Of a stretch of DNA of 29,573 bases, positions 1 through 7,470 are shown in pieces. The stretch comes from Spirochaetaceae bacterium. GTDB lineage: Bacteria; Spirochaetota; Spirochaetia; Treponematales; Breznakiellaceae. The DNA lies in contig JAITHM010000031.1 of NCBI GenBank assembly GCA_031279965.1, forward strand, positions 1 through 29,573, given 5' to 3'. Position numbers and translations under genes: made by a program. Within the stretch, counting starts at the first letter, position 1. Each line of letters opens with the position of its first letter. The notes beneath the pieces were generated by a model. The model saw only the letters and a list, made by a program, of their open reading frames with translations, ran no database searches and had not been told where the DNA came from.

Positions 1-135
1 CAGCGCGAGGGGCGGCTTTTGGGCATGAACGATATGTCCATGAATTATCTCAAAACCGTAGCCGAAGCAACCCATACCAGCATCGGCCAGGTTATCAACG
101 AGTTGGTGCGTGAGAAAGTCGCCGCGGAAGTATAA
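1..135 (+). CDS. C-terminal fragment of a protein with a ribbon-helix-helix-like tail
   Basis: The frame is open from the window edge and ends at TAA 133-135, leaving the last 44 residues. The tail (SMNYLKTVAEATHTS, then IGQVINELVREKVA) has the spacing of the two helices of a ribbon-helix-helix (CopG/BrnA-like) DNA-binding domain: a polar helix, a short turn, then a helix containing INELVRE. Such domains sit in antitoxins and small repressors, but no partner gene is visible because the upstream sequence is missing. The family call is inference from a short stretch; that the frame is coding is more secure. A hairpin-forming repeat block follows 25 bases after the stop. Confidence 0.45.
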   Translation, partial: QREGRLLGMNDMSMNYLKTVAEATHTSIGQVINELVREKVAAEV

Positions 136-160
136 GCTGAACTCAAAACCGCATGTATTT

Positions 161-240
161 AGTGGACAGTGGGTAGTGGGCAGTGGACAGCAAAACCGGC
201 TGTCACTGCCCACTGCCCACTGCCCACTGCCCACTGTCCA
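161..240. repeat. Inverted block of tandem heptamers (AGTGGGC / CCCACTG)
   Basis: The left arm, 161-190, is built of AGTGGAC, AGTGGGT, AGTGGGC and AGTGGAC. The right arm, 201-240, holds four ACTGCCC copies followed by ACTGTCC. The arms are reverse complements over nearly their whole length with a short loop around 191-200, so the block can form a long GC-rich hairpin or slip as a tandem array. It lies between two plus-strand genes, just before the cysK promoter. Heptamer arrays of this general kind occur dispersed in many bacterial genomes. A role as transcription barrier or recombination site is inference. Confidence 0.8.
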
Positions 241-245
241 TCCTC

Positions 246-274
246 TTGACTAAATCGAAATCATTTTTTACAAT
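246..274 (+). promoter_or_regulatory. Sigma70-type promoter of cysK
   Basis: TTGACT at 246-251 and TACAAT at 269-274 are separated by exactly 17 bases; each differs from consensus at one position. The start would be near 281, giving a leader of about 30 bases with GAGGAG at 301-306 before the cysK ATG at 312. No operator or riboswitch is evident in this short leader. Confidence 0.65.
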
Positions 275-311
275 TCCTACTAAAATACTAAGAAATAGTT
301 GAGGAGCTTAT

Positions 312-1232
312 ATGGCACGAGCAGAAAAGATTACCGATTTGATAGGCAGGACTCCGTTGGTTCGAATAAACCGGCTTAATGACAGCAATGCCGTTGTTTA
401 TGCCAAGCTGGAAAGTTTTAACCCGCTTCACAGCGTAAAAGACCGCATTGCACTTGCGATGATTGAAGCTGCGGAACGTGACGGGAAGATCAGCAGCTCT
501 ACCGTAATAATTGAACCTACAAGCGGAAATACCGGCATAGGCCTGGCGTTTGTATGCGCTGTTAAAGGATACAAACTTATTCTAACAATGCCGGAAACCA
601 TGAGCATCGAACGGCGCAAGCTTTTAAAGGCACTGGGAGCGCAGCTTGAGCTTACCGAAGGGGCAAAAGGAATGAAGGGCGCTATTGCCAAAGCGGAAGA
701 ACTTGCCGCCGCCGCGCCAGATTCTTTTATTCCACAGCAATTTAACAATCCTGCAAACCCGTTAATACACGAACAGACGACAGGGCCTGAAATTTGGGAA
801 GATACAGACGGCAGCGTTGATATACTTATTGCCGGTGTGGGAACCGGCGGAACAATTACCGGCGCGGGAAAATTTCTTAAAAGCAAAAAGCCTAAGATTA
901 AACTTATCGCTGTGGAACCCGCTTCTTCGCCGGTGCTTTCCGGCGGCGCGCCCGGCCCTCATAAAATACAAGGGATTGGCGCCGGATTTGTGCCAACAGT
1001 ATTTGAACCAGGACTAATTGATGAGATTTATCAGACAGACGAAGTAAAAGCGAGCACAATTGCCCGCCGCGCTGCAAAAGAAGAAGGATTGCTTATCGGT
1101 ATTTCCTCTGGCGGCGCGCTAGAGGCGGCTCTGACTGTGGCAAAACGGCCTGAAAATGCCGGCGCAACGATTGTTGCCGTGCTGCCAGATACCGGCGAAC
1201 GGTATCTTTCTACGTGGCTTTGGGACGAATAG
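312..1232 (+). CDS. cysK: Cysteine synthase A (O-acetylserine sulfhydrylase)
   Basis: PLP enzyme that makes cysteine from O-acetylserine and sulfide in the cytoplasm. The 306 residues match the usual family length (about 310). Visible landmarks: the PLP-binding lysine K43 in HSVKDRIA, the substrate loop TSGNTGIGLA near residue 71, the phosphate-binding loop GVGTGGTITG near residue 176, and GISSGGALEAA near the C-terminus. The ATG at 312 is preceded by GAGGAG at 301-306 and a good promoter. No cysE or sulfate-assimilation gene lies beside it, so it appears monocistronic. It converges on ptsI with only seven bases between the stops. A cystathionine beta-synthase-like activity is less likely because there is no extra regulatory domain. 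Confidence 0.95.
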   Translation: MARAEKITDLIGRTPLVRINRLNDSNAVVYAKLESFNPLHSVKDRIALAMIEAAERDGKISSSTVIIEPTSGNTGIGLAFVCAVKGYKLILTMPETMSIERRKLLKALGAQLELTEGAKGMKGAIAKAEELAAAAPDSFIPQQFNNPANPLIHEQTTGPEIWEDTDGSVDILIAGVGTGGTITGAGKFLKSKKPKIKLIAVEPASSPVLSGGAPGPHKIQGIGAGFVPTVFEPGLIDEIYQTDEVKASTIARRAAKEEGLLIGISSGGALEAALTVAKRPENAGATIVAVLPDTGERYLSTWLWDE

Positions 1233-1239
1233 CCCCGCT

Positions 1240-2862
1240 TTATTTAAAGGCGGCAATGCGGCTGCGCAGTTTCAGAATAAATGAAGGTTCAACAGAAAGT
1301 TCATCAAGCCCCATAGAAACAAAGGTTTCTGTAAGTTCAGGATCTGCTCCCAAGGTTCCGCAAATACCCGCCCAAATGCCCGCATTATGCGCATTGTCAA
1401 CGGTCATTTTGATAAGGCGAAGTATTGCTTCATGGTGGGTATCGACAAACTCGTTAATCGCCTCGTTTTGCCGGTCAACAGCAAGGGTATACTGGGTAAG
1501 GTCGTTGGTTCCAATGCTGAAAAAATCAGCTTCCTGAGCCAGCTGATCACTTATAACGGCGGAGGCTGGAGTTTCAATCATAATACCGATGGGCGTTTTC
1601 GCATTAAATTCAAATTTCTGAGCGGTAAGCTCTTCGCGCACCTCGGCGGCGATGCGTTTTGCCTTGATAAGCTCCTGCACGCTGGAAATCATCGGGAACA
1701 TAATTGCCACATTGCCGTACGCCGATGCACGGTAGAGCGCCCGTAATTGTGTCTTGAAAAGGTCGGTGCGGGTAAGGCAGATACGGATGGCCCGCATACC
1801 CAGCGCAGGATTCTCTTCGTGCGGCAGATGAAAATAATCAGCCTGTTTATCAGCGCCAATATCGAGTGTACGAATGATTACTTGCTTGCCGCCCATCGTT
1901 TCGGCAACTTTTTTGTAACTTTCAAACTGAATAATCTCGTCGGGATAGTTATCGCGGCCCAAATAAAGAAACTCGCTGCGAAACAGCCCTATGCCTTCGG
2001 CATCGCCGGCCACTGCCGATTCGGCATCCTCTACTGAACCAATGTTTGCATACAGTTTGATGGTTCGTCCGCTTTTTGTCCGGGTAGATTTTCCGCGGTA
2101 CTGTTCCAGCGCGTCACGCTCTGCCTGAAGCGCCGCTTCTTTTGTTGTAAGCTCGGCAACAACGTGTGGTTCAGGATCGATGTATAACGCGCCAGATTCG
2201 CCGTCAACGGCGGCTTCTTTGCCGGAAAGCCCGGCGGAAAGCGACGCTCCCAGCCCGATAATCGCGGGAATATTCATTGTGCGGGCAAAGATTGCTGTAT
2301 GGGAATTCGCTGCGCCGGCCTGCGACACTAACGCAAGAACCTTGCTGCGGTCAAATTGCGCGGTTTCGCTGGGGGTAAAATCGTCGGAAGCAAGAATAAC
2401 TGGATCAGGGCCGGAGGTAACATCAATCTGTGTGCCGGAAAGCACGGCGATAACTCGTTTGGCCACATCTTTTACATCGATGGCACGAGCGCTCATATAT
2501 TCATCTTCCATGTCGGCAAATTCTTGAGCAAGCTTTGTACTTGCTGTTTCAGTTGCCCATTCAGCGCATACATCCTCTGTAGTTATCAATTCGATAATAG
2601 GGTCAAGAAAATCATCTTCTTCAAGCATCATACTGTGAACTTCAAAAAGAGCCGCATGCTCTTCTCCAAGTTTGTCCGCTATTTTTTCACCAAGTTCGGA
2701 AAGCTGCTGTGCTGCCTGAACGCAAGCCGCTTTGAATCGTTGAATTTCGCCTTCCTGATCGGTAATTTTTTTCTTTTCAGGAATAAAGGCCGTTCGGTCA
2801 AGGAATATAATTTTTCCCTTTGCAATACCGGCACTTACGCCTCTGCCCTTTAATGTGATCAT
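1240..2862 (-). CDS. ptsI: Phosphoenolpyruvate-protein phosphotransferase (PTS enzyme I)
   Basis: Enzyme I takes phosphate from PEP and passes it to HPr, the first step of the sugar phosphotransferase or regulatory PTS cascade in the cytoplasm. The order is an N-terminal HPr-binding helical domain, the phosphohistidine domain with active-site H188 in AANSHTAIFAR, and the PEP-binding barrel with the signature FFSIGTNDLTQYTLAVDR and the catalytic Cys in GICGTLGADPE. I chose the start at 2862 because AAGGAGAC precedes that ATG and the protein then begins MITLKGRGVSAG, as enzyme I does. The frame also opens 12 codons further upstream. The result is 540 residues, slightly shorter than the usual 570. 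No HPr or EII gene is adjacent. A broken small membrane gene lies directly upstream in the same direction. Confidence 0.95.
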   Translation of the reverse strand: MITLKGRGVSAGIAKGKIIFLDRTAFIPEKKKITDQEGEIQRFKAACVQAAQQLSELGEKIADKLGEEHAALFEVHSMMLEEDDFLDPIIELITTEDVCAEWATETASTKLAQEFADMEDEYMSARAIDVKDVAKRVIAVLSGTQIDVTSGPDPVILASDDFTPSETAQFDRSKVLALVSQAGAANSHTAIFARTMNIPAIIGLGASLSAGLSGKEAAVDGESGALYIDPEPHVVAELTTKEAALQAERDALEQYRGKSTRTKSGRTIKLYANIGSVEDAESAVAGDAEGIGLFRSEFLYLGRDNYPDEIIQFESYKKVAETMGGKQVIIRTLDIGADKQADYFHLPHEENPALGMRAIRICLTRTDLFKTQLRALYRASAYGNVAIMFPMISSVQELIKAKRIAAEVREELTAQKFEFNAKTPIGIMIETPASAVISDQLAQEADFFSIGTNDLTQYTLAVDRQNEAINEFVDTHHEAILRLIKMTVDNAHNAGIWAGICGTLGADPELTETFVSMGLDELSVEPSFILKLRSRIAAFK

Positions 2863-2930
2863 ACCTGTCTCCTTAAACTTAAGTGGTTCAACGCGCAATC
2901 GAGCTCAATGATATGACAAACCATCAACCG

Positions 2931-3139
2931 TTAAATATTCGTGCGGTTTTTTATGTTGATTATGCGGTTTACAAGACTAACAACGAGCAAACCCCCCGAT
3001 ATTCCATAAAAAATTGGCCAAAACATTTTTTCAGTCTCCGTTGAAACACTGCCAAAAAAAATCTCAAAACAGAGACCGCACCGCCAATGGCGGCTAAAAG
3101 GTCTATAACATCCCTGATTTTGATTCGTTTTTTGTCCAC
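2931..3139 (-). pseudogene. Small two-TM membrane protein gene, frameshifted in an A8/T8 run
   Basis: Reading the minus strand from GTG 3139 gives MDKKRIKIRDVIDLLAAIGG and then AVSVLRFF, followed by out-of-frame codons. The run of eight A at 3054-3061 (T on the coding strand) marks the switch. With nine, the frame continues FGSVSTETEKMFWPIF, YGISGGLLVVSLVNRI and INIKNRTNI to a stop at 2931. The restored product would be 69 residues: a basic N-terminus, a hydrophobic helix near 11-29, a polar loop, a second helix near 39-58 and a basic tail, as expected for a small inner-membrane protein. As sequenced it stops at 2969-2971. It sits 68 bases before ptsI and may share its transcript. The family is unknown. 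Whether the missing base is real, phase-variable or a sequencing error cannot be told here. Confidence 0.5.
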
Positions 3140-3341
3140 TAATTAAAATTATAGCCTGTCTCCCGTCCTGTCAAGCCCAAAATAGTTACCGTGTCTGAGA
3201 TTCCAGCCGAATGTTCAATAAAATCCGCGGCCGTTTGGGTTTTGCATGCGCGGGTTTCCACGTGCCATACTCAGCGGAAAAAGGCCGTGCGGCAATTGCG
3301 AAAGTTAATCTTTTTGCAGGAAAGGCCGACAATCCTATATA
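3140..3341. other. Divergent intergenic region between the ptsI side and the GGDEF-like gene
   Basis: Apart from the minus-strand promoter at 3148-3174 and a weak plus-strand promoter candidate (TTAATC 3305-3310, 17 bases, GACAAT 3328-3333), I see nothing coding here. A plus-strand frame starting at 3191 runs into the next gene in the wrong frame and its translation looks random. The gap between genes therefore holds mainly divergent promoters. Confidence 0.5.
3148..3174 (-). promoter_or_regulatory. Minus-strand promoter with perfect hexamers and a short spacer
   Basis: On the minus strand TTGACA (3174-3169) and TATAAT (3153-3148) are both exact consensus but are only 15 bases apart, shorter than the ideal 17. 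Transcription would begin near 3141, almost on the GTG at 3139, so the message for the small membrane protein would be nearly leaderless. It would also read on into ptsI. Confidence 0.5.
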
Positions 3342-4757
3342 GTGAAAACTCTTTGGCAGAAGATTCAGGCGGTCTGCAGTTTGCTGTGCATCTGTGTCTA
3401 CGCGGCGGCAACAGTATGTGCGGGACTGTTAATCCGTGACGCGGTACAGGAACACGCGCAGCTTGCAACAAAAGAATACGAAGAACTGCGGGATTTTGCC
3501 GCATCTGCCGGTGTGCTTGGCTGGACAACGGCAAGCTACAAAGAGGACATTCTTGACGCAATAACGGTAAAACAAACGTTGGAAGCGGTCTTTATCGTGG
3601 GGGAAAATTATGCGCTTGCCGCCGAAAAAACGCCGGGGCTTATCACTTGGGCAGGCGAAAAACCACGCCTAAGCGGCTTTTATCTGCTCAGGCGTTTTGC
3701 TCCCGCCCCGCTCCGTATCGAAGGTGAAAAGGGCATTACCATCAGCGGTGCGGCGTCGTATATTGATTTTCGAAACTTGCTCTTTATTTTAAGAAAAGTC
3801 CTTCTTGCCGTGCTTATTGCTGTTTTTGTGTCGTTCGCCCTGCTGATAATTGACATAACGCTGGTAAAACAACCTGTAGATGATGAAGTTGATGAAGATG
3901 ACGGCTTTGAAGAGGCCGAAGACACCGAAGCCGCCGCGCCAACTCTGGCAACAGTCAGCTCCTCCAGCGACAGCGATGCCGTTGAACCAGAAGAACCCGA
4001 AGCTGAAGAAAGCCCTCTTCAGTCTGCCCCCCCCCCCTCCCCCGCAGCCTACGAAGCCGCACCCGCCGCCGCGCCAGAAGATGATCCCTTGGACGGCCCT
4101 GAACGGCCTATTCCGCCGCCGGATTTCGCTCCCGCCGCGCAGAACGAGCCGGAAGCTGCCGCCCTGCCGGAAACGGACGGAATAGACACATCAGACGACT
4201 TTGCCGACTTTTCCGCATTTACCGCCGGTCTGGATGAAACCGGCTTTGCCGAAGGGCTTTACGAACATGACCCCTTCGGTACGCTTGACGAACAGCCGGA
4301 CTTCCTGCGTGAACTTGAACCGGCGCTGGAATACGCCGAAGAGGCCGAACAGGATATGGCATTACTATCCGCCCAGTGGACGGAAGAAGGCACATCCAAC
4401 GAAATCCTTGAAGATGCTGCGGCCGTTTGCTTTAAGGACGGCACGCGCCATTTTCCCCGCCCGCCTTTTGGTATTTATATCATCGCACCCAATACCAACA
4501 TTGAAGAAGCGTTTGAATCGGCAAAACAGATGCACCGCCAGGCAACGGCGGAACAGGCGCGCGGCAAAAAATCCCGCCTGCTTATCGGTATTTCGTCGCG
4601 GGCATTCCGCATGGTCAACCCTGAACGCCTTATCAACGAAACTGAACGGGCGCTGGGCAAAGCCGGAGAAGACAAGCGCTCGCCCATTGTTGCGTTTAAA
4701 GTTGATCCCGATAAGTACAGCGCCTTTCTTGCAAAACAGATTGAAGAACTCGTTTAG
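3342..4757 (+). CDS. Two-TM membrane protein with acidic Pro-rich linker and GGDEF-remnant-like C-terminus
   Basis: The 471 residues start with a signal-anchor helix (about 8-31), an extracytoplasmic loop of about 110 residues, and a second helix (about 145-174). A long acidic, Ala/Pro/Glu-rich linker follows, then a folded C-terminal domain of about 100 residues. That domain (RLLIGISSRAF, then LINETERALGKAGEDKRSPIVAFKVD) resembles the second half of a GGDEF diguanylate cyclase, where SIGIA and the A-K-x-x-G-R-N region occur. No GGDEF motif is present, so catalysis is unlikely; this homology is inference. The GTG start is the only option after the upstream stop, and no good Shine-Dalgarno sequence sits at the right distance. 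A C11 tract at 4027-4037 (Pro codons 231-233) could switch off the C-terminal domain by slippage. It lies 56 bases upstream of yejE as first read. Confidence 0.7.
   Translation: MKTLWQKIQAVCSLLCICVYAAATVCAGLLIRDAVQEHAQLATKEYEELRDFAASAGVLGWTTASYKEDILDAITVKQTLEAVFIVGENYALAAEKTPGLITWAGEKPRLSGFYLLRRFAPAPLRIEGEKGITISGAASYIDFRNLLFILRKVLLAVLIAVFVSFALLIIDITLVKQPVDDEVDEDDGFEEAEDTEAAAPTLATVSSSSDSDAVEPEEPEAEESPLQSAPPPSPAAYEAAPAAAPEDDPLDGPERPIPPPDFAPAAQNEPEAAALPETDGIDTSDDFADFSAFTAGLDETGFAEGLYEHDPFGTLDEQPDFLRELEPALEYAEEAEQDMALLSAQWTEEGTSNEILEDAAAVCFKDGTRHFPRPPFGIYIIAPNTNIEEAFESAKQMHRQATAEQARGKKSRLLIGISSRAFRMVNPERLINETERALGKAGEDKRSPIVAFKVDPDKYSAFLAKQIEELV
4027..4037 (+). repeat. C11 homopolymer inside the GGDEF-like gene
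   Basis: Eleven consecutive C encode prolines in the linker, followed by T and five more C. Loss or gain of one base would shift the frame. With one C fewer, translation would enter the frame that stops at 4185, removing the whole C-terminal domain. Tracts this long are prone to slipped-strand mispairing. Confidence 0.85.
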
Positions 4758-4840
4758 AACGCGGTCACGGTCTCTTCACGCAGGTATAACGGCTTGGAAA
4801 AACAGGATGTTTTATGGCATACTGCGGGAAAGGGGCGGAT

Positions 4841-5869
4841 GTGGCAACATCAAACAAAAAAGGATGGCTGAACGGAATGCGCTTTACCCGGAACAGGCGC
4901 GGTTTTATAGCGCTTATTATCTTTGGCGCGCTTTTTGTGCTTTCGCTTGGCGCTGAATTCCTGGCGAATGACCGTCCGCTTATTGTCCGCTACAAAAACA
5001 ATTTTTATTTTCCCGTTTTTAAGAACTATTCTGAATTGCTTTTTGACGGAGAGTTCGATATTAACGCTGATTACCGCGATCCCTACATCATCGAAAAAAT
5101 CAATGCGGACGGCTGGATGCTGATGCCTCCCATCGCCTTTAGCTATAACACAATAAACTATGATCTGCCCAGTCCCGCCCCATCGCCGCCAACACCGGCT
5201 AACATTCTTGGTACCGACGACAGCGGACGTGATGTTGCCGCCCGTCTTATCTATGGCTTTCGAATTTCCGTGCTGTTCGGATTTATCCTTACCATCATTT
5301 GTTCAATTATTGGAGTAACGCTGGGCGCGCTGCAAGGCTATTATGGAGGGCTGTTTGACCTTGTGTTTCAGCGTTTTATTGAAGTATGGGCCGGTATGCC
5401 CACTCTTTTTATTCTGATAATTCTTTCTTCGATAATTGAGCCCACATTTTGGTGGCTGCTTGCAATCAATTTACTTTTTGGCTGGATGGGTCTTGTTGGG
5501 ATGGTACGTGCTGAATTTCTGCGAGCGCGTAATTTTGAGTATGTGCTTGCAGCGCGTGCCATGGGAATGAGTCATGCGCGGATCATCTTTCTGCACATTC
5601 TGCCTAATGCGCTGGGCCCGGCGCTCAGTCAATTTCCGTTCATTCTTGCCGGATCAATTACGATTCTTACCTCGCTGGACTTTCTCGGTTTTGGCCTTCC
5701 CGTCGGTTCGCCTTCGCTTGGTGAACTGCTTAAACAGGCAAAGGCGAACCTTCAAGCGCCCTGGCTTGGCGTATCTGTTTTTACCGTTCTTGCCGTAAGC
5801 CTTGCGCTGCTCGTCTGGACGGGCGAAGCAATTCGTGATGCCTTTGACCCGAGGAGCCGCGCACGATGA
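4841..5869 (+). CDS. yejE: YejE-type ABC transporter permease (microcin C / oligopeptide uptake)
   Basis: Inner-membrane permease of the YejABEF class, which imports peptides and peptide-nucleotide antibiotics such as microcin C in enterobacteria. The N-terminus has RNRRGF, one helix, then the hallmark extracytoplasmic segment with LANDRPLIVRY, YFPVFKNYSE and the NILGTDDSGRDV block before the five-helix permease domain. The EAA-type coupling loop reads AARAMGMSHARIIFLHILPNA, and the end is GEAIRDAFDP. Starting at GTG 4841, with AAAGGGG at 4829-4835, gives 342 residues and an N-terminus matching the E. coli YejE length. An ATG at 4814 with AGGA would add nine residues and is the alternative. 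Its stop overlaps the yejF start (ATGA). yejA and yejB are not in the window. Confidence 0.9.
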   Translation: MATSNKKGWLNGMRFTRNRRGFIALIIFGALFVLSLGAEFLANDRPLIVRYKNNFYFPVFKNYSELLFDGEFDINADYRDPYIIEKINADGWMLMPPIAFSYNTINYDLPSPAPSPPTPANILGTDDSGRDVAARLIYGFRISVLFGFILTIICSIIGVTLGALQGYYGGLFDLVFQRFIEVWAGMPTLFILIILSSIIEPTFWWLLAINLLFGWMGLVGMVRAEFLRARNFEYVLAARAMGMSHARIIFLHILPNALGPALSQFPFILAGSITILTSLDFLGFGLPVGSPSLGELLKQAKANLQAPWLGVSVFTVLAVSLALLVWTGEAIRDAFDPRSRAR

Positions 5870-7470
5870 CGGCAAAACTTGTTGAATACATCAACTTTCA
5901 CGCGGTATTCGATACCGGCGCATCTGCACAAGAGGTTGTTCACGGCCTTGACTTTCATGTTAACGCCAACGAAATTGTTGCTCTTGTGGGCGAAAGCGGC
6001 AGTGGTAAAACGGTAACTGCCCAGGCGCTGCTCCGGCTCCATGATGAAACAACGCTTCATTATCCGGAAAGTTCGGTGCTTTTTAAAGGCCGAAATATAC
6101 TTACGATGAATGACGCTGAACTGAGGTCTGTGCGCGGCAGGGAAATCGGCATGATATTTCAAGAGCCGATGACGAGCCTTAACCCGCTTCACCGTATCGA
6201 GACGCAGCTTGCCGAAGCGCTGTTTGTGCATCAGGGAATGCAGCGCGAAAAGGCGCGGCCCCTCATCATTGAAAGCCTTAAACGGGTTGGACTGCGCGAC
6301 GCTGAAACGAGAATGGCGGCATATCCCCACGAACTTTCCGGCGGCGAACGGCAGCGGGTGATGATTGCGATGGCGCTTTTGAACAGGCCCGCGCTGCTCA
6401 TTGCCGACGAACCGACGACAGCGCTTGACGTTACCATTCAAGCGCAGATACTTGATCTGATTCAGGAAATTCAGCGTGAACAGGAACTTGCCGTCCTGTT
6501 TATTACCCACGATCTTACCCTCGTCCGGCGGCTTGCCGACCGCGTCATTGTGCTGCGCGGCGGCCGTTGTGTTGAATCGGCCCCAACAAACGAGCTTTTT
6601 ACCGCCCCGCGCGAAGAATACACCCGCCTTCTTTTAAGCAGCACACATTCCGCGCCGCCGCCGCTTGACGAAAACGCCCCCGTTATTGCCTGCGCCCGCG
6701 ATGTAAAAATTCATTTTCCCATCAAAAAAGGCATTTTACGGCGGACGGTTGGCGTTATCAAAGCTGTTGACGGCGTAAATCTTGAGCTTCGCCGCGGTGA
6801 AACGCTGGGTATAGCCGGTGAATCGGGAAGCGGCAAGACGACGCTGGCGCGCGCCCTGCTTCGTTTGCTCAAATTTGAAGGCAGCATCACCATCAACTCG
6901 ACTGAAATTGGCACGCTGACGGAAAGCGCCCTGCGTCCTCTGCGCCGCACGATGCAGATTATCTTTCAAGATCCCTACGGATCGCTTTCGCCGCGCATGA
7001 CGATACGGGATATTGTTGGAGAAGGTATAGCCGTGCACGAAAAAGCCACGCGCTCGCAGCGGGAAGACCGTGTGCGCTCAGCCCTTGCTGAAGTTGGCCT
7101 TGACGACCCCGCCTTTCTCAACCGCTATCCGCATGAATTTTCCGGCGGCCAGCGTCAGCGTATTGCATTGGCGCGAAGCCTTGTGCTGGAGCCTAAAATT
7201 CTTGTGCTGGACGAACCAACATCGAGTCTTGATAAAACAACTCAAATTCAGGTGATTGAGCTGCTTCTTGCGCTTCAAGCCCAACATAAACTTGCCTATG
7301 TTTTTATAAGCCACGATTTGCGCGTGCTCCGCGCCCTGTGCCACAGTCTGATTATCATGCGCGGGGGAAAAATTGTTGAGGCGGGAGATGCGGCGGCCAT
7401 TTTTAAAAGTCCCCATAATACCTATACGCAAACGCTGCTTTCCACGGCGTTTGAAGGGACAGCGCGGTGA
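5866..7470 (+). CDS. yejF: YejF-type fused double ATP-binding protein of a peptide ABC transporter
   Basis: Energises the Yej permease on the cytoplasmic face. Two complete nucleotide-binding domains lie in one chain of 534 residues, as in YejF: Walker A GESGSGKT at 42-49 and again at 318-325; signature loops LSGGERQR and FSGGQRQR; Walker B LLIADEPTTALD and ILVLDEPTSSLD, each followed by a switch His (FITHDL, FISHDL). Each half ends in the extra region typical of Opp/Dpp ATPases (LFTAPREEYTRLLL, IFKSPHNTYTQTLL). The start overlaps the yejE stop by four bases, which implies translational coupling. The fused YejF order supports a Yej rather than an OppDF assignment. Confidence 0.93.
   Translation: MTAKLVEYINFHAVFDTGASAQEVVHGLDFHVNANEIVALVGESGSGKTVTAQALLRLHDETTLHYPESSVLFKGRNILTMNDAELRSVRGREIGMIFQEPMTSLNPLHRIETQLAEALFVHQGMQREKARPLIIESLKRVGLRDAETRMAAYPHELSGGERQRVMIAMALLNRPALLIADEPTTALDVTIQAQILDLIQEIQREQELAVLFITHDLTLVRRLADRVIVLRGGRCVESAPTNELFTAPREEYTRLLLSSTHSAPPPLDENAPVIACARDVKIHFPIKKGILRRTVGVIKAVDGVNLELRRGETLGIAGESGSGKTTLARALLRLLKFEGSITINSTEIGTLTESALRPLRRTMQIIFQDPYGSLSPRMTIRDIVGEGIAVHEKATRSQREDRVRSALAEVGLDDPAFLNRYPHEFSGGQRQRIALARSLVLEPKILVLDEPTSSLDKTTQIQVIELLLALQAQHKLAYVFISHDLRVLRALCHSLIIMRGGKIVEAGDAAAIFKSPHNTYTQTLLSTAFEGTAR

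Noticed and set aside
161..240. CRISPR-like array
   Set aside because: The repeats are contiguous heptamers with no spacers and occur in opposite orientations.
1235..1253. CCGCTTT...AAAGGCGG hairpin between cysK and ptsI as a bidirectional terminator
   Set aside because: The stem has a bulge, lies partly in the ptsI coding end and has no T run on either strand.
3191..3439. Plus-strand frame upstream of and into the GGDEF-like gene
   Set aside because: Runs into the real gene in the wrong frame, has no ribosome site and no protein-like pattern.
4201..4956. Plus-strand frame of 251 codons overlapping the GGDEF-like gene and the yejE start
   Set aside because: Translation is rich in Arg, Pro and Asn with no domain logic, and the other frame has clear TM helices and a recognisable C-terminal domain. 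It is a shadow frame, although a slip in the C11 tract changes which frames are read.
5752..6510. Minus-strand frame of 252 codons opposite yejF
   Set aside because: Lies antisense to well-conserved ABC motifs and has the composition of a complement frame.
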